DNA of 64,000 nt from Trinickia acidisoli (GCF_017315725.1 NZ_JAFLRG010000001.1:2914001-2978000), one strand, 5' to 3'. Shown: positions 1 through 10,686, counted from the stretch's first letter. Numbers and translations are program-made. The notes: generated from the sequence alone by a model not told the origin.

Positions 1-250
1 GTTTGAGTTCTCGCGTTGTGCCGTATTCCAAGTCATCTTTCGATCACTTTTCATACTTGATACAATCACTACCCATCGATATCTTCCACGTCCATCTCAT
101 AGACGCTTCCAATATCCATTACTACTTCTTCCAGATTGTTAAAGATCGACAGCCGACTCGGACTACTTCAGTCGCTCTGACTGGCTCAATCGCCAATGAC
201 AAAGACTCTTCCTGCGCAACGCCTTGCGCCGAACCCTTGTCATTGGTGGT
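1..250 (-). other. Internal transcribed spacer between tRNA-Ala and 23S rRNA
   Basis: This stretch lies downstream (minus strand) of tRNA-Ala, and the 23S gene must begin just beyond the left edge. It holds no gene. A boxA-like antitermination element is visible at 131-147. A short open frame covering the stretch has no coding character. Confidence 0.85.
131..147 (-). promoter_or_regulatory. boxA-like antitermination element ahead of 23S rRNA
   Basis: Minus-strand GATCTTTAACAATCTGG resembles the boxA motif that loads the Nus antitermination complex on rRNA transcripts. The same core, GATCTTTAAAAAT, occurs upstream of 16S at 2255-2269, so the operon has one copy before each large rRNA, as in other proteobacterial rrn operons. 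Confidence 0.6.
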
Positions 251-326
251 TGGTGGAGGCAGACGGGATCGAACCGACGACCCCCTGCTTGCAAAGCAGG
301 TGCTCTCCCAGCTGAGCTATGCCCCC
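251..326 (-). tRNA. tRNA-Ala (anticodon TGC)
   Basis: On the minus strand a 76-nt cloverleaf starts GGGGGCATAGCTC and ends in an encoded CCA. The anticodon loop CTTTGCAAG gives anticodon TGC, and the T loop GGTTCGATCC is canonical. It lies between tRNA-Ile and the 23S gene, the usual rrn spacer arrangement. Confidence 0.98.
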
Positions 327-387
327 TCACTCAGTACAGACACAGACAGCCCACCTCTTCGATGAGCTCCCCAGGGGCGCAGACATA

Positions 388-464
388 TGGTGGGTCTGGT
401 TGGATTCGAACCAACGACCCCCGCCTTATCAAGACGGTGCTCTAACCAACTGAGCTACAGACCC
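388..464 (-). tRNA. tRNA-Ile (anticodon GAT)
   Basis: A 77-nt minus-strand cloverleaf starts GGGTCTGTAGCTC and ends with encoded CCA. The anticodon loop CTTGATAAG gives GAT. It is the first of the two spacer tRNAs after 16S rRNA, 61 nt before tRNA-Ala in transcription order. Confidence 0.98.
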
Positions 465-528
465 CTGAGTCTGTCTTGATCTACAGCCGATAAGCGTGAG
501 CGCTCAACCTTGAACACGTCAGCTCGAG

Positions 529-2060
<1,532 letters not shown>

Positions 2061-2254
2061 ATGCCTGTTACTGTTTTCGATTCACGTAGTTGCCTACGTC
2101 TTGAATCGGTCGCTCACTCAACGTACTGACAGGTCGAATCCATCTCTCGATGAACCCTACCTCAATACTGTGTGAGACTTGATACTTTCGCTTTCGGCCA
2201 GGCCCGAAGACCCAACCTCGCGTTCGCCATCAAGCGCCCACACTTATCGGCTGT

Positions 2255-2269
2255 AAATTTTTAAAGATC
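2255..2269 (-). promoter_or_regulatory. boxA-like antitermination element in the rrn leader
   Basis: Minus-strand GATCTTTAAAAATTT lies in the 16S leader about 200 nt before the mature 5' end. It shares its core with the spacer element at 131-147 and is the expected site for Nus-factor antitermination. Confidence 0.6.
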
Positions 2270-2353
2270 GCGTCGCTCAACCAGCAGCACCAGAACAACC
2301 ACCCTTCCAGCACCGACCGTCTTGCGTTGCTGCGTCAGCAGCAGAGAAACGAG

Positions 2354-2382
2354 ATTATGCAGAACCTTGCACATACCGTCAA
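2354..2382 (-). promoter_or_regulatory. rrn operon promoter (sigma-70 type)
   Basis: The minus strand shows TTGACG (-35, 2377-2382), a 17-nt spacer, then CATAAT (-10, 2354-2359). An A-run just upstream of the -35 (2383-2391) could be an UP element. Transcription would start near 2347, giving a leader of about 285 nt before 16S, a normal length. The discriminator after the -10 is CTCGTTTC. Confidence 0.8.
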
Positions 2383-2391
2383 CTGTTTTTT

Positions 2392-2787
2392 AGCACCCGC
2401 GCTATCGAACCGTCGCCGTCGGAGCCTGGCGCAAACCCTCGCGCAGCAAGACTCCATCCACCTCTCGCTTCTCTTTCGCGCCGTCTATCGACTGACGCGA
2501 AGGGCGCAATTCTATGCACCTTCCGCGAGCCGCGCAAGCGGAAATTGCGAGCAGTAAAAAAACCTTCGCCTCAGCGCGTCTCTTCAATGTGATCGAGCCA
2601 TCCCCCCCCAGTCCGCCCACGCACTCACACGCGCGCAACGATGTGCTTCGAGGCCCGGACGGCAACGCCGTTGCAACGCTCGGCGGCTCCATTTCGCCGA
2701 CGACCCGCACGAAGGCGCAGCTCAGCTTACTGCGCTACGGAAACGACTAGAATGGTGGGTTCATTGAATCCGACTAAGTCAGCCCCT
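2392..2787. other. Intergenic region between the divergent rrn promoter and the DUF2863 gene
   Basis: No gene is supported here. The left end adjoins the rrn promoter. Near the right end TAGAAT (2748-2753) could be a -10 for the DUF2863 gene, but I see no good -35 at the right distance. The short open frames present look like chance frames in GC-rich DNA. Confidence 0.6.
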
Positions 2788-3993
2788 ATGCGCTCGCGAA
2801 TCGCCAAACGCCTTCCTCCCGATGCCGACAAGCTCGTCGGCCTATCTCTCGCGCTGTTCGCATCCGGCAGCCGAATCGAAGACCGCTTCTGGGAAGCCAA
2901 GCTCGACGGCCTGCTCGCGAAAATAGTCCGCAACGGCAATCAGACAACGCTCGACGCGGCGCTCGATCACCTTCAGCAAAATCACCCCGACGCGTACGGC
3001 GCACTGGCCGACATGGCGGAAACGCATAGCGAATCGTTCGTCGTCGAGCACGAAGGCACGCCCTACGAGGCGTTGCTGATCGCGGCGCCCGTATTGGCTT
3101 GGACGCGCTACATGATTCCGTCCGGCCCGCTCAAGGGCGATGCCGTCGATGCGCTGCGCGCGCATCTTCAAGCGCACGTGCTGGCGGGTGGAACCCGCGT
3201 CGCGCTCGCGCCGTTTCTCTACAGCATCGACCAATTGCCGCGGCATCACGTCGAAACGTACCGCCTCGCGCAGCAATTGATCCAAGCCGCCCTCAACGGC
3301 ACCGCGGTAAAGATGAACTTTGGCGACCTGCCCGAAACGTCGCCGATTTTGGCCGATCCTCGCTTCCTGCTCGCAGTGGTCGCCGCTCCGGTCGGCGCGC
3401 CGCTCTTCCGGTGGCAGGAGGAAGAAAACAGCGTGCGTATCGAACGCGGCCAGTGTCTCGAGCAATGGGCCACGCAAGGCGGCGCCAACCTGGGCCTCGT
3501 CCTACCCGGCTGCGAGTTCGAGTGCTTGTTGCCCGATGCTTATTACTCCGCATGCCGCGACGCCGACGAGCGCGTCCGGCCACACACCGTTCGCACGGCG
3601 ATCCGCTATCTATTCGACACCATCGGCGCGACGCCGCAGGACTTGCGCGCCGTCGTCGCCGGCTTCGGCGAGCGGCGCATCGACGAATACCGGGTCGGCT
3701 TCACGCGCCGCGGCAGCAACGACGTCATCTACGGCGTGGTCTGGCCGCTCTACGGTCGCGAAAACGGCGAACTCGCGATCGACGAAGAAGCAGAAGAAAC
3801 GGGTGGCCCCCTCGAGGAAATCATCGCGCTGCTCAAGGAAGCGGGCGTAACCGACATTCGCCGCCACGCGGGGCGCTTCGAGCCCGAATACTGCGATGAC
3901 TGTGGCGTTCCCCTCTACGCCGATCCGCTCGGCGAGATCGTCCACGCCGAAATGCCCGAAGACGCCGAACCCGCTCAGCCGCACTTCCACTAG
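2788..3993 (+). CDS. DUF2863 family protein
   Basis: Predicted 401-residue soluble protein. I recognise it as the DUF2863 family found in Burkholderiales; its function is unknown. The N-terminus (MRSRIAKRLPPDADKLV) fits the family start, so I place the start at 2788; an in-frame ATG at 2752 would add 12 residues, and neither has a strong ribosome site. The C-terminus contains a CDDC pair followed by His residues (EYCDDCGVPLYADP, then HAEM and HFH), which could bind a metal. No signal peptide or membrane segment is visible. It stands alone, downstream of and divergent from the rRNA promoter. Confidence 0.85.
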   Translation: MRSRIAKRLPPDADKLVGLSLALFASGSRIEDRFWEAKLDGLLAKIVRNGNQTTLDAALDHLQQNHPDAYGALADMAETHSESFVVEHEGTPYEALLIAAPVLAWTRYMIPSGPLKGDAVDALRAHLQAHVLAGGTRVALAPFLYSIDQLPRHHVETYRLAQQLIQAALNGTAVKMNFGDLPETSPILADPRFLLAVVAAPVGAPLFRWQEEENSVRIERGQCLEQWATQGGANLGLVLPGCEFECLLPDAYYSACRDADERVRPHTVRTAIRYLFDTIGATPQDLRAVVAGFGERRIDEYRVGFTRRGSNDVIYGVVWPLYGRENGELAIDEEAEETGGPLEEIIALLKEAGVTDIRRHAGRFEPEYCDDCGVPLYADPLGEIVHAEMPEDAEPAQPHFH

Positions 3994-4179
3994 TCCTCCC
4001 GCCTCCCTCCGCACGCCCGGTCGCCGCTTCACGCGGCGGTCAGGGGTGTCCTATGCCGTTCGGATAGCCGCCTTGCCGTAAGGAATTTGTCATGATTGCG
4101 CGACGGCGCATCGTGGCCGCCGGCCTGTCTCCGGCGCCTTGCCACCGCGCTTTCCGTACCGACTATAGGAGGCAAAAAC

Positions 4180-5034
4180 ATGCGGTTCGCAGTTCTCAGC
4201 TCGGCAGCCGAACGGCGCGACGGGCTCAAGGCGCTGTTGCGGCAGATCGATCGGCAGGCACGGTTTTGCGAGGCGCGCGACTGGACGCATGCAAGCCGCG
4301 CGATGCGGCGCGTGCCGACCGAGTTGCTCGTCGTCGACTGGCAAGATCCGATGCGCGCTTGCTCCGTGCGCGCGCTATTGGCCGAATATCCACGTCTGCG
4401 CGTGGCCGCGTTCGTCGACGACATCGCCCCGGCACGCGTGCGCACGCTCGTCGATGCCGGCGTCCACGGCATCATTCCGCGCGCGACCAATCCGCGGCTC
4501 ATCGTCCGTCTGCTCGAACTCGTGCTAGCCGGCGGGCTCTACGCGCCGTTCCTCGCCGAGCCGGCCTCGCGCGGCACCATCCCTGCCGTCTCGTCGGTCC
4601 CTGCCGCCGTGCCGCCAAGCGATCTGGCCGACATGCCGAGGCGCAAACGCTTCGTGCCGACACTTTCGCCGCGGCAAGAGCAAATCATGCGCTGCATCCA
4701 TATGGGCAGTACGAACAAGATGATCGCGCGCACGCTTGGGATCAGCGAGGGCACGGTCAAGATTCATCTGGCCAGCATATTCCAGCAGTTAGGAGCCCCG
4801 AACCGAGCCGCCGCCGTGGCGATCTATAACGGCTGGCTGACGCCGCAGCTCGAAGTGCTGCGCGCCGAGGTGCAAGGCGCGCCCAAGCCGGTGCTGGGCC
4901 AGGGCGGCCCCGTACCGCTGCGTCGGTCCGCGCCGTTCAAATATCCGCTGCCGCGGCGCGATTGCCCGCTCGATCTGCCCCTCGCCGCCGAACCCGACGT
5001 GCCGTTCGGCGGCACTACGCCGGGCATCGTCTGA
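4180..5034 (+). CDS. LuxR-type response-regulator-like transcription factor
   Basis: 284 residues. The ATG at 4180 is preceded by AGGAGG at good spacing, so I prefer it to an in-frame ATG at 4096. Residues 1-125 have a receiver-like fold with one central Asp (ELLVVDW), but the acidic pair expected after the first strand is missing and the conserved Lys is replaced by Arg (GIIPRAT), so normal phosphorylation is doubtful. A LuxR helix-turn-helix follows at about 161-220 (TLSPRQEQIMRCI, then GISEGTVKIHLASIF). The Pro-rich C-terminal tail of about 60 residues is unusual for the family. No partner kinase is adjacent. Confidence 0.85.
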   Translation: MRFAVLSSAAERRDGLKALLRQIDRQARFCEARDWTHASRAMRRVPTELLVVDWQDPMRACSVRALLAEYPRLRVAAFVDDIAPARVRTLVDAGVHGIIPRATNPRLIVRLLELVLAGGLYAPFLAEPASRGTIPAVSSVPAAVPPSDLADMPRRKRFVPTLSPRQEQIMRCIHMGSTNKMIARTLGISEGTVKIHLASIFQQLGAPNRAAAVAIYNGWLTPQLEVLRAEVQGAPKPVLGQGGPVPLRRSAPFKYPLPRRDCPLDLPLAAEPDVPFGGTTPGIV

Positions 5035-5133
5035 CGCGATGAGGTGCGGCGCTTGCTAGCTTGCTAAGGTGGTATCGAAAGGAGTGGGGGCCATCGCGCA
5101 CTCTCTCCCCCGTTTTGCAGCCCAACGAGTAAT

Positions 5134-5817
5134 ATGAACGCCATGGGCTTCCTGTATACGCCGCTTCCGCTATGGGTCGCCGTCGGTGGCTGGGCCGCCG
5201 CGGCGGGTCTGCTTGCGCTCGCCCTCGCGCGCAAGCCGTTTCGCAGGCTGCAGGATGGGACGCTCCAGCACGTATGGCTCGCGCTCATCGTTGCCATTTC
5301 GGTACTTTGGGCCACGAACGCATGGCTGGACGACGGCCCGGTCATGCACTTGCTCGGCGCGACCCTTCTCGTCACGCTGTTCGACTGGGCGCTCGCGCTC
5401 GTCGCGATGGCTGCCGTCACGGGCATCGCAGGCGTAATCTTCGATACCGCATGGCAAGGTATCGCGCTGACGTTCCTCATTTACGGCGCGATGCCCGTCT
5501 GTGTCTCCGCCTTGATCCAACGCGCCTGCACGGCCTGGTTGCCGCGCAATCTGTTCGTGTTCATCTGCGCGCAAGGATTCGTGTCGCCGGCGATCGCCGT
5601 TACCGTCGCAGGCGTCGTGGCCGCCGCTGCCCATGTCGCGCTCGCGCACGGCTCACCGGCCGCTGTCCCGATCGGCTACGCATTCAGCTTATTTCTCTTG
5701 GCTATCGGCGAAGCGTGGTTCACAGGGATGTCAACGGCCCTCATCGCCGTCTATAAGCCCACCTGGGTCACGACGAACGACGTGCGCCGCTATCGCCTCG
5801 GCGGCCCGCGCACCTGA
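5134..5817 (+). CDS. CbiM-like energy-coupling factor permease (integral membrane)
   Basis: 227 residues with about six hydrophobic segments, resembling the CbiM/NikM-like substrate-binding permease of energy-coupling factor transporters for cobalt or nickel. The start ATG at 5134 has a second in-frame ATG three codons later (MGFLYTP), and neither has a strong ribosome site. No ATPase, CbiN or CbiQ gene lies nearby, so the protein is an orphan component or works with subunits encoded elsewhere. Residues 50-72 (VLWATNAWLDDGPVMHLLG) carry the His and Asp expected near the metal site. No cobalamin riboswitch features were seen upstream. Confidence 0.7.
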   Translation: MNAMGFLYTPLPLWVAVGGWAAAAGLLALALARKPFRRLQDGTLQHVWLALIVAISVLWATNAWLDDGPVMHLLGATLLVTLFDWALALVAMAAVTGIAGVIFDTAWQGIALTFLIYGAMPVCVSALIQRACTAWLPRNLFVFICAQGFVSPAIAVTVAGVVAAAAHVALAHGSPAAVPIGYAFSLFLLAIGEAWFTGMSTALIAVYKPTWVTTNDVRRYRLGGPRT

Positions 5818-6012
5818 AAACCTCTGCATCTGAAAGGCCAACTCCTCGCCAGTGCCGAACCGGAAAGGCATCGATCGACCGCGTGTCGGCCATCCCGACG
5901 CGCGGCGCTACCCGCCTTTCGCCGCAGGCTGTCAAAATTTATTCATCTCGACATTGAACTCCGTCTCCGAGTGGGGCATCTTACGTGCCTGTGTCTCAAT
6001 AGTGCCTACCGG

Positions 6013-6588
6013 ATGGATAGCTCCACGTTTTCACGCCGCCTGCGACAGCTCGCAGGGCAGTTGGCGATTGTAGCGGCGTTGGTTCCGCCGTTGCTCGCAA
6101 CAGCCCCCGCCCGCGCCGATACCATCGATCAGCGCAACGAAATGATCGCCCACTTCATCAACGATATGCATGCGGACCCGCTCGTTGCGGATTGCGCCGC
6201 GCATGGCAACTTCGTCGCCAGTACGTCGACCGTCGTCGACCACGTCGACTTCCCGCCCGAGGCGTTCGATTCCGCCCATGCGGAGATTACGCCGTGGAAT
6301 CAGCCGTTCGACGAGGGCAAGCAGCGCGTCACGGTCGACAACATCGTCACCGTCGAGGGCCAGGGTATCGCACGCGATGCATCCCACGCGCCCTATCCGC
6401 TGAAGTTTCGCTGCGGCTACGTGGGCACGCAGATGCTCGCCTTCAGTTGGAACGACCCCGTGCCCCCTTTGAAGCCGCACGCGGAGCGTACGACGAAGAA
6501 GAAGTTCACGCGCCACCACACAGGCCACACCAGCAAGAGCGCGGTCAAACATTCGACGAAGAAAAAGAAATCGTCGGCCAAGCACTAA
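6013..6588 (+). CDS. Secreted protein of unknown function with Lys/His-rich tail
   Basis: 191 residues from the ATG at 6013. An earlier in-frame ATG at 5971 would put 14 non-basic residues ahead of the signal peptide. Residues 1-37 form a signal peptide (basic start, hydrophobic VAALVPPLLATAP, cleavage after ARA). The mature part has two Cys (DCAAHGNF and RCGYVGT) that may form a disulfide, and it ends in a run rich in Lys, His and Ser. Similar Burkholderiales proteins are, I think, labelled BspC-domain; I am not certain of that name, and the role is unknown. Confidence 0.75.
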   Translation: MDSSTFSRRLRQLAGQLAIVAALVPPLLATAPARADTIDQRNEMIAHFINDMHADPLVADCAAHGNFVASTSTVVDHVDFPPEAFDSAHAEITPWNQPFDEGKQRVTVDNIVTVEGQGIARDASHAPYPLKFRCGYVGTQMLAFSWNDPVPPLKPHAERTTKKKFTRHHTGHTSKSAVKHSTKKKKSSAKH

Positions 6589-6661
6589 GCCGCACTCGGC
6601 ACAGCCGGCCATCGGCACCGCGCCGCTTCGACCTGCGGCGCGGGACGTTTTCGTGGCAGTG

Positions 6662-6692
6662 CGACCGAGCCGGCAGCACGCCGGCTCGGTCG
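6662..6692. terminator. Strong inverted repeat between convergent genes, likely bidirectional terminator
   Basis: A perfect 13-bp stem (CGACCGAGCCGGC with its complement) encloses the 5-nt loop AGCAC. It sits between the convergent secreted-protein gene (end 6588) and the M14 peptidase gene (end 6732). Neither side has a long T tract, so termination is inferred from stem strength and position. Confidence 0.6.
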
Positions 6693-6731
6693 TCCAACGC
6701 TTGCCTGCCGCTCGGGCGATGCAGCCCCCGC

Positions 6732-7889
6732 TCAGGCGAACGCTTCGAGGTGGCGCAATATCGCCCCTAGCATCGCCGCGCCGAGGGCCGCACTGCGCTC
6801 GCCGTTCCAGCCGACCCGTTCGTCGGGCAGGTTGGCGTTGTCCTTGAACGGCATTTCGAGCGTCAGCGACAAGCACCCGAACGTATGGCCGATGTACTTC
6901 GAGGCGAGCTTGAGCGCGTCTTCCTGATACTTCGACGCCTCGTAACCGTGCTCGTCTTGGAAGTCGGGGCTCGCTTGCTTGAACGCTTCGATGAATGCCT
7001 GCTGTTCTTGCAATTGCCGCTCGGTGAAGCTCGGCAACATCTCGCTGCCCGCGACGAACACGTAGGGGAGCGCCTCGTCGCCGTGGATGTCGAAGAACAT
7101 GTCGCAGCCGGTGGCGTGAATCGCCTCGCGTACGACGAACACCTCGGGGCTGCGCTCGGCATCGGGTGCCAGCCACTCGCGGTTCAGGTTCGCGCCGGCC
7201 GCGTTCGTGCGCAGATTGCCGCGCACGCTGCCGTCCGGATTCATGTTCGGGACAATGTAAAACACGGCGTGTTCGTAGAGCTTGCGCGCGACCGGGTCAC
7301 CGGCCCAATCGCCCCAGCCGGCCAAGCGCTTGACGAGCCCTTCGACGAACCATTCGGCCATCGATTCCCCGGGATGTTGACGCGCGACGATCCACACTTT
7401 CTTCTTCGGCCGCCCCTCGCCCGCATCGGGCGCGCCGAGCGCGAGCAGCGACATCGGCCGCCCTTCCACCGTGCGCCCGAGCTCGACGAGCGTCGCATGC
7501 GGCATCTGCTGAACGGCCCCGAGAAACTCGGCGTGCCGCTCTTCGCTGTAGGGCTCGAAATAAGCGTAGTAGATGGAATCGAAGTCGGGTGTGTGGTCGA
7601 TCGTCAACGTCCGCCCGTCATACGATGCCGGCACGCGAAACCAGTTGACGCGATCGTAGCTCGCCATCGCCCGATAGCCGCGCCAGCCTTGCGCGAATGC
7701 GCATTGCGCGGCATTGTCGAATGTCATCACGCAACGCTGCCCGCGCGCGCCCGAAAGCCGAAAGTAGAACCATTGCGCGAAATCGGCATGACTGTCGCGG
7801 CGGATGCGCAGGCGAATATCGTCGGCTTGCTCGCAAGACACGACGTCGATCGCGCCGGCGTCGAAGTTGCTGGTGATCGAAATGTTCAT
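6732..7889 (-). CDS. M14 family zinc carboxypeptidase, cytosolic-carboxypeptidase-like
   Basis: 385 residues. An N-terminal beta domain of about 120 residues precedes the peptidase domain, the layout of the cytosolic (AGTPBP/CCP-like) M14 subfamily. Zinc ligands are visible as RQHPGES (about residue 170; HxxE) and FFDIHGDE (about 268; His), with the catalytic Glu in LTLEMPF near 342. No signal peptide is present, so it should act in the cytoplasm. I start at the ATG MNISITSNF (7889); an upstream ATG at 7928 is possible but less like the family. The bacterial substrate is not known to me. Confidence 0.88.
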   Translation of the reverse strand: MNISITSNFDAGAIDVVSCEQADDIRLRIRRDSHADFAQWFYFRLSGARGQRCVMTFDNAAQCAFAQGWRGYRAMASYDRVNWFRVPASYDGRTLTIDHTPDFDSIYYAYFEPYSEERHAEFLGAVQQMPHATLVELGRTVEGRPMSLLALGAPDAGEGRPKKKVWIVARQHPGESMAEWFVEGLVKRLAGWGDWAGDPVARKLYEHAVFYIVPNMNPDGSVRGNLRTNAAGANLNREWLAPDAERSPEVFVVREAIHATGCDMFFDIHGDEALPYVFVAGSEMLPSFTERQLQEQQAFIEAFKQASPDFQDEHGYEASKYQEDALKLASKYIGHTFGCLSLTLEMPFKDNANLPDERVGWNGERSAALGAAMLGAILRHLEAFA

Positions 7890-7961
7890 GAAGTTTCCTC
7901 GGCAAAAGCGGGCGCTCGCCTCAAGCACGTGCCCGGGAACGGCTGTAAGAGTAGGTGTAGC

Positions 7962-8744
7962 TCAGTCGCCGACGCGGCGCCGAAACATGAACGTCGTGTC
8001 ATTCGACGCAGTGGGGTCGAACGCGTAGCCTTCGGCGGCGAAATCTTTCAGTTTCTCGGGCGAATCGATCCGGTGCTCGACCGCGAACCGCGCCATCAAG
8101 CCACGCGCTCGCTTCGCATGAAAACTGACGATCTTGTAGCGGCCGCCTTTCCAGTCCTCGAAGACGGGCGTCACGACGCGCGCGTCGAGCCGTTTGGGCC
8201 GGACCGACTTGAAGTACTCGGCCGACGCGCAGTTCACCAGTACGCGCGCCGCGCCTTTGCCACGGCGCAACTGTGCATTGAGGGCGTCGGTGATGCGCTC
8301 GCCCCAGAACGCGTATAGATCCTTGCCGCGCGCATTCGGCAGCCGCGTGCCCATTTCGAGGCGGTAGGGTTGCAGCAGGTCGAGCGGGCGCAGCAAGCCG
8401 TAGAGCCCCGACAGGACGCGCACGTGATGCTGGGCATAATCGAGATCGGCGGCCGAAAGGGTCTTCGCGTCGAAGCCTTCGTAGACGTCGCCGTTGAACG
8501 CGAGCACGGCCTGCTTGGCGTTGTCCGCGCGAAATTGCGGTGACCAATCGGCATAGCGTTGAAAATTCAGATGCGCGAGCGCGTCCGAAATATCCATCAG
8601 CGAAGCAATCTGCTGGGGCGAATAGCGGCGCAATTCGCCGATGAGCTGCGCCGCATCGGCGACGAAATCGGGAATCGTGTGCTTCGAGACGTGCGGCGGG
8701 GTTTCGTAGTCGAGCGACTTGGCCGGAGACAAAACAATTATCAT
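7962..8744 (-). CDS. yaaA: Peroxide stress protein YaaA
   Basis: 260 residues starting [16 protein letters not shown], the hallmark start of the YaaA/DUF328 family. It contains the internal motifs [12 protein letters not shown] and [13 protein letters not shown]. Known role in the family: protection from hydrogen peroxide by lowering free iron, possibly with DNA binding. It lies upstream of the M14 peptidase gene on the same strand with a gap of 72 nt. Start chosen from family length (about 260). Confidence 0.95.
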   Translation of the reverse strand: MIIVLSPAKSLDYETPPHVSKHTIPDFVADAAQLIGELRRYSPQQIASLMDISDALAHLNFQRYADWSPQFRADNAKQAVLAFNGDVYEGFDAKTLSAADLDYAQHHVRVLSGLYGLLRPLDLLQPYRLEMGTRLPNARGKDLYAFWGERITDALNAQLRRGKGAARVLVNCASAEYFKSVRPKRLDARVVTPVFEDWKGGRYKIVSFHAKRARGLMARFAVEHRIDSPEKLKDFAAEGYAFDPTASNDTTFMFRRRVGD

Positions 8745-8800
8745 AAAGGCTCGCCGGCACGCCGTGCCGAGCGGTGGAAACGAAAACCCGATTGTAGCGA

Positions 8801-9325
8801 ATGCCTCATACCGATGCCGAAGGCTTGAAGACCGTGCCGCGCGTGGTGCTCGATTCCAACGTCTGGATCGACATTCTCGTGTTCGACGACGGCGCGACAC
8901 GCCCGATCCATGCCGCCCTCGAGCGCGGCGATCTCGATGCCGTCATCGACGCGCGGTGCTTGGCCGAGCTCGCCCACGTGCTCGACTATCCGCAGTTCGT
9001 CGCGCGCGCCGTCGACAAAGCGGCCGCGCTCGCCACCGTCACGCGGCTCGCCGCGCTTGCGCAGCCGCAAGCGGTGCTCGGCGAGCTCGCGCCGCTGCCT
9101 AAATGCAAGGATCGCGACGATCAAAAATTTCTCGAGCTCGCGCAGGCGGCCAAGGCCGATTGGCTCGTCTCGAAAGACCGCGCGCTGCTCAAGCTGAACA
9201 AGCGCACGACTCGCGATTTCGGGTTTCGGATCGCCGAACCGGCGCCGTTCGTGTCGGCGTGCTCGCTGCCTGGCGATCCCGCGGCCGGCGCGCACCGCGC
9301 AGCCACCGAAGCAGCATCGGCTTGA
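8801..9325 (+). CDS. PIN-domain protein (putative VapC-like toxin family)
   Basis: 174 residues of the PIN family assigned to putative toxin-antitoxin toxins (TIGR00305-like). Acidic residues expected for Mg-dependent RNase activity are visible: Asp in [10 protein letters not shown], Glu/Asp in DARCLAEL, Asp in KDRDDQKF and Asp in VSKDRALL. No small antitoxin ORF precedes or follows it, and the frames on either side are YaaA (divergent) and an aminotransferase. It may therefore be a housekeeping PIN nuclease rather than a toxin. The start ATG at 8801 lies 56 nt from the divergent yaaA start. Confidence 0.82.
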   Translation: MPHTDAEGLKTVPRVVLDSNVWIDILVFDDGATRPIHAALERGDLDAVIDARCLAELAHVLDYPQFVARAVDKAAALATVTRLAALAQPQAVLGELAPLPKCKDRDDQKFLELAQAAKADWLVSKDRALLKLNKRTTRDFGFRIAEPAPFVSACSLPGDPAAGAHRAATEAASA

Positions 9326-9458
9326 GCGCGAGCAGCATGGCGCAGCTTCGCGTATCGTCATGGCTGCACCGAGCGTCGGGAGCAAGCCGAGCCATTGCCC
9401 GCGGATTTCGTCTCCAATCGTTTTCCCTTTGCCATCGACCTTGCCTGAGCATCGCACC

Positions 9459-10634
9459 ATGAATGCACCGCACGAACCGACTCGCCCGCCCTTCGCCCTC
9501 GCCTCGCGTCTGCCGAACGTCGGCACGACGATCTTCACGGTCATGAGCGCGCTTGCCGCGCAGCGCGGCGCGGTCAACCTCGGCCAAGGTTTCCCCGACT
9601 TCGATTGCGATGCGCGGATCGTCGAAGCCGTGTCGCACGCGATGCGCGAAGGCCATAACCAATATCCGCCGATGGCCGGCGTCGCGCCGCTGCGCGAAGC
9701 GATCGCGCGCAAGATCGAAGCGATCCACGGCCGCGCCTACGATCCGCAAACGGAAATCACCGTCACGGCCGGCGCCACCCAGGCGCTGCTCACGGCGATC
9801 CTCGCCACCGTCCACCCGGGCGACGAGGTCGTCGTGATCGAGCCGACTTACGACAGCTATGTCCCGTCGATCGAGCTCGCGGGCGGCAAACCCATGTTCG
9901 TGGCGCTCGAGGCGCCCCACTACGCAATCGACTTCGACAAGCTCGCGCGAGCGATCACGCCGCGCACGCGCCTGTTGCTCATCAACACGCCGCACAACCC
10001 AACCGGCAGAGTCTGGCATGCCGACGACATGCGGCGCCTCGAAGAGATCGTGCGCAACACGAACGTGTTGATTCTCTCCGATGAAGTCTACGAACACATG
10101 GTGTTCGACGGCGCCCCGCACGAAAGCGTCGCGCGCTACCCCGAACTGGCCCGCCGTAGCTTCGTCGTCTCGAGCTTCGGCAAGACGTTCCACGTCACGG
10201 GCTGGAAAGTCGGCTACGTAGCTGCTCCCGCCGCATTGACGGCGGAGTTCCGCAAGGTCCATCAGTTCAACGTCTTTACCGTGAACACGCCGATGCAGGT
10301 CGGTTTAGCCGACTATCTCGCCGATCCGGCGCCGTACCTCGAATTGCCGGCGTTCTACCAGCGCAAGCGCGACTTTTTCCGCGCGGGGCTGGCCGGGACG
10401 CGCTTCAATCTACTGCCTTGCGAAGGCACGTACTTCCAGTGCGTCGACTATTCGGCGATCAGCGACCTGCCCGAAGCGGAGTTCGCGAAATGGCTGACGA
10501 CCGAGATCGGGGTAGCGGCCATCCCTGTCTCGGCGTTTTATCATGAGCCGCACGAGTCGAGCGTCGTCCGGTTTTGCTTCGCCAAGCGCGAACCCACGCT
10601 CGCGACCGCGCTCGAGCGGCTCGCGCGTCTTTGA
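9459..10634 (+). CDS. Methionine aminotransferase / PLP-dependent aminotransferase (YbdL-like)
   Basis: 391 residues, class I/II aminotransferase fold. The PLP lysine lies in SSFGKTFHVTGWK near residue 240. Other family motifs are NLGQGFPDFDCD, INTPHNPTGRVW and ILSDEVYEHMVFDG. The N-terminal part matches YbdL-type methionine aminotransferases of the methionine salvage or 2-oxo acid route. The start at 9459 gives MNAPHEPTRPPF; an earlier frame opening at 9360 has no family-like sequence. No methionine salvage genes are adjacent, so the substrate is inferred from family only. Confidence 0.88.
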   Translation: MNAPHEPTRPPFALASRLPNVGTTIFTVMSALAAQRGAVNLGQGFPDFDCDARIVEAVSHAMREGHNQYPPMAGVAPLREAIARKIEAIHGRAYDPQTEITVTAGATQALLTAILATVHPGDEVVVIEPTYDSYVPSIELAGGKPMFVALEAPHYAIDFDKLARAITPRTRLLLINTPHNPTGRVWHADDMRRLEEIVRNTNVLILSDEVYEHMVFDGAPHESVARYPELARRSFVVSSFGKTFHVTGWKVGYVAAPAALTAEFRKVHQFNVFTVNTPMQVGLADYLADPAPYLELPAFYQRKRDFFRAGLAGTRFNLLPCEGTYFQCVDYSAISDLPEAEFAKWLTTEIGVAAIPVSAFYHEPHESSVVRFCFAKREPTLATALERLARL

Positions 10635-10686
10635 GCCACGGCGATGCGCGAGCGTCCGACACCCTCGCGCGCGCATCGCATCCGCA

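Noticed and set aside
2641..2787. Longer N-terminus for the DUF2863 protein
   Set aside because: The extra residues are Arg/Ala/Pro rich with no family similarity and overlap the divergent upstream region.
5035..5133. Possible cobalamin riboswitch before the CbiM-like gene
   Set aside because: Only 99 nt and no B12-box-like core. A GGGGG/CCCCC pairing near 5088-5110 could at most be a weak terminator for the regulator gene.
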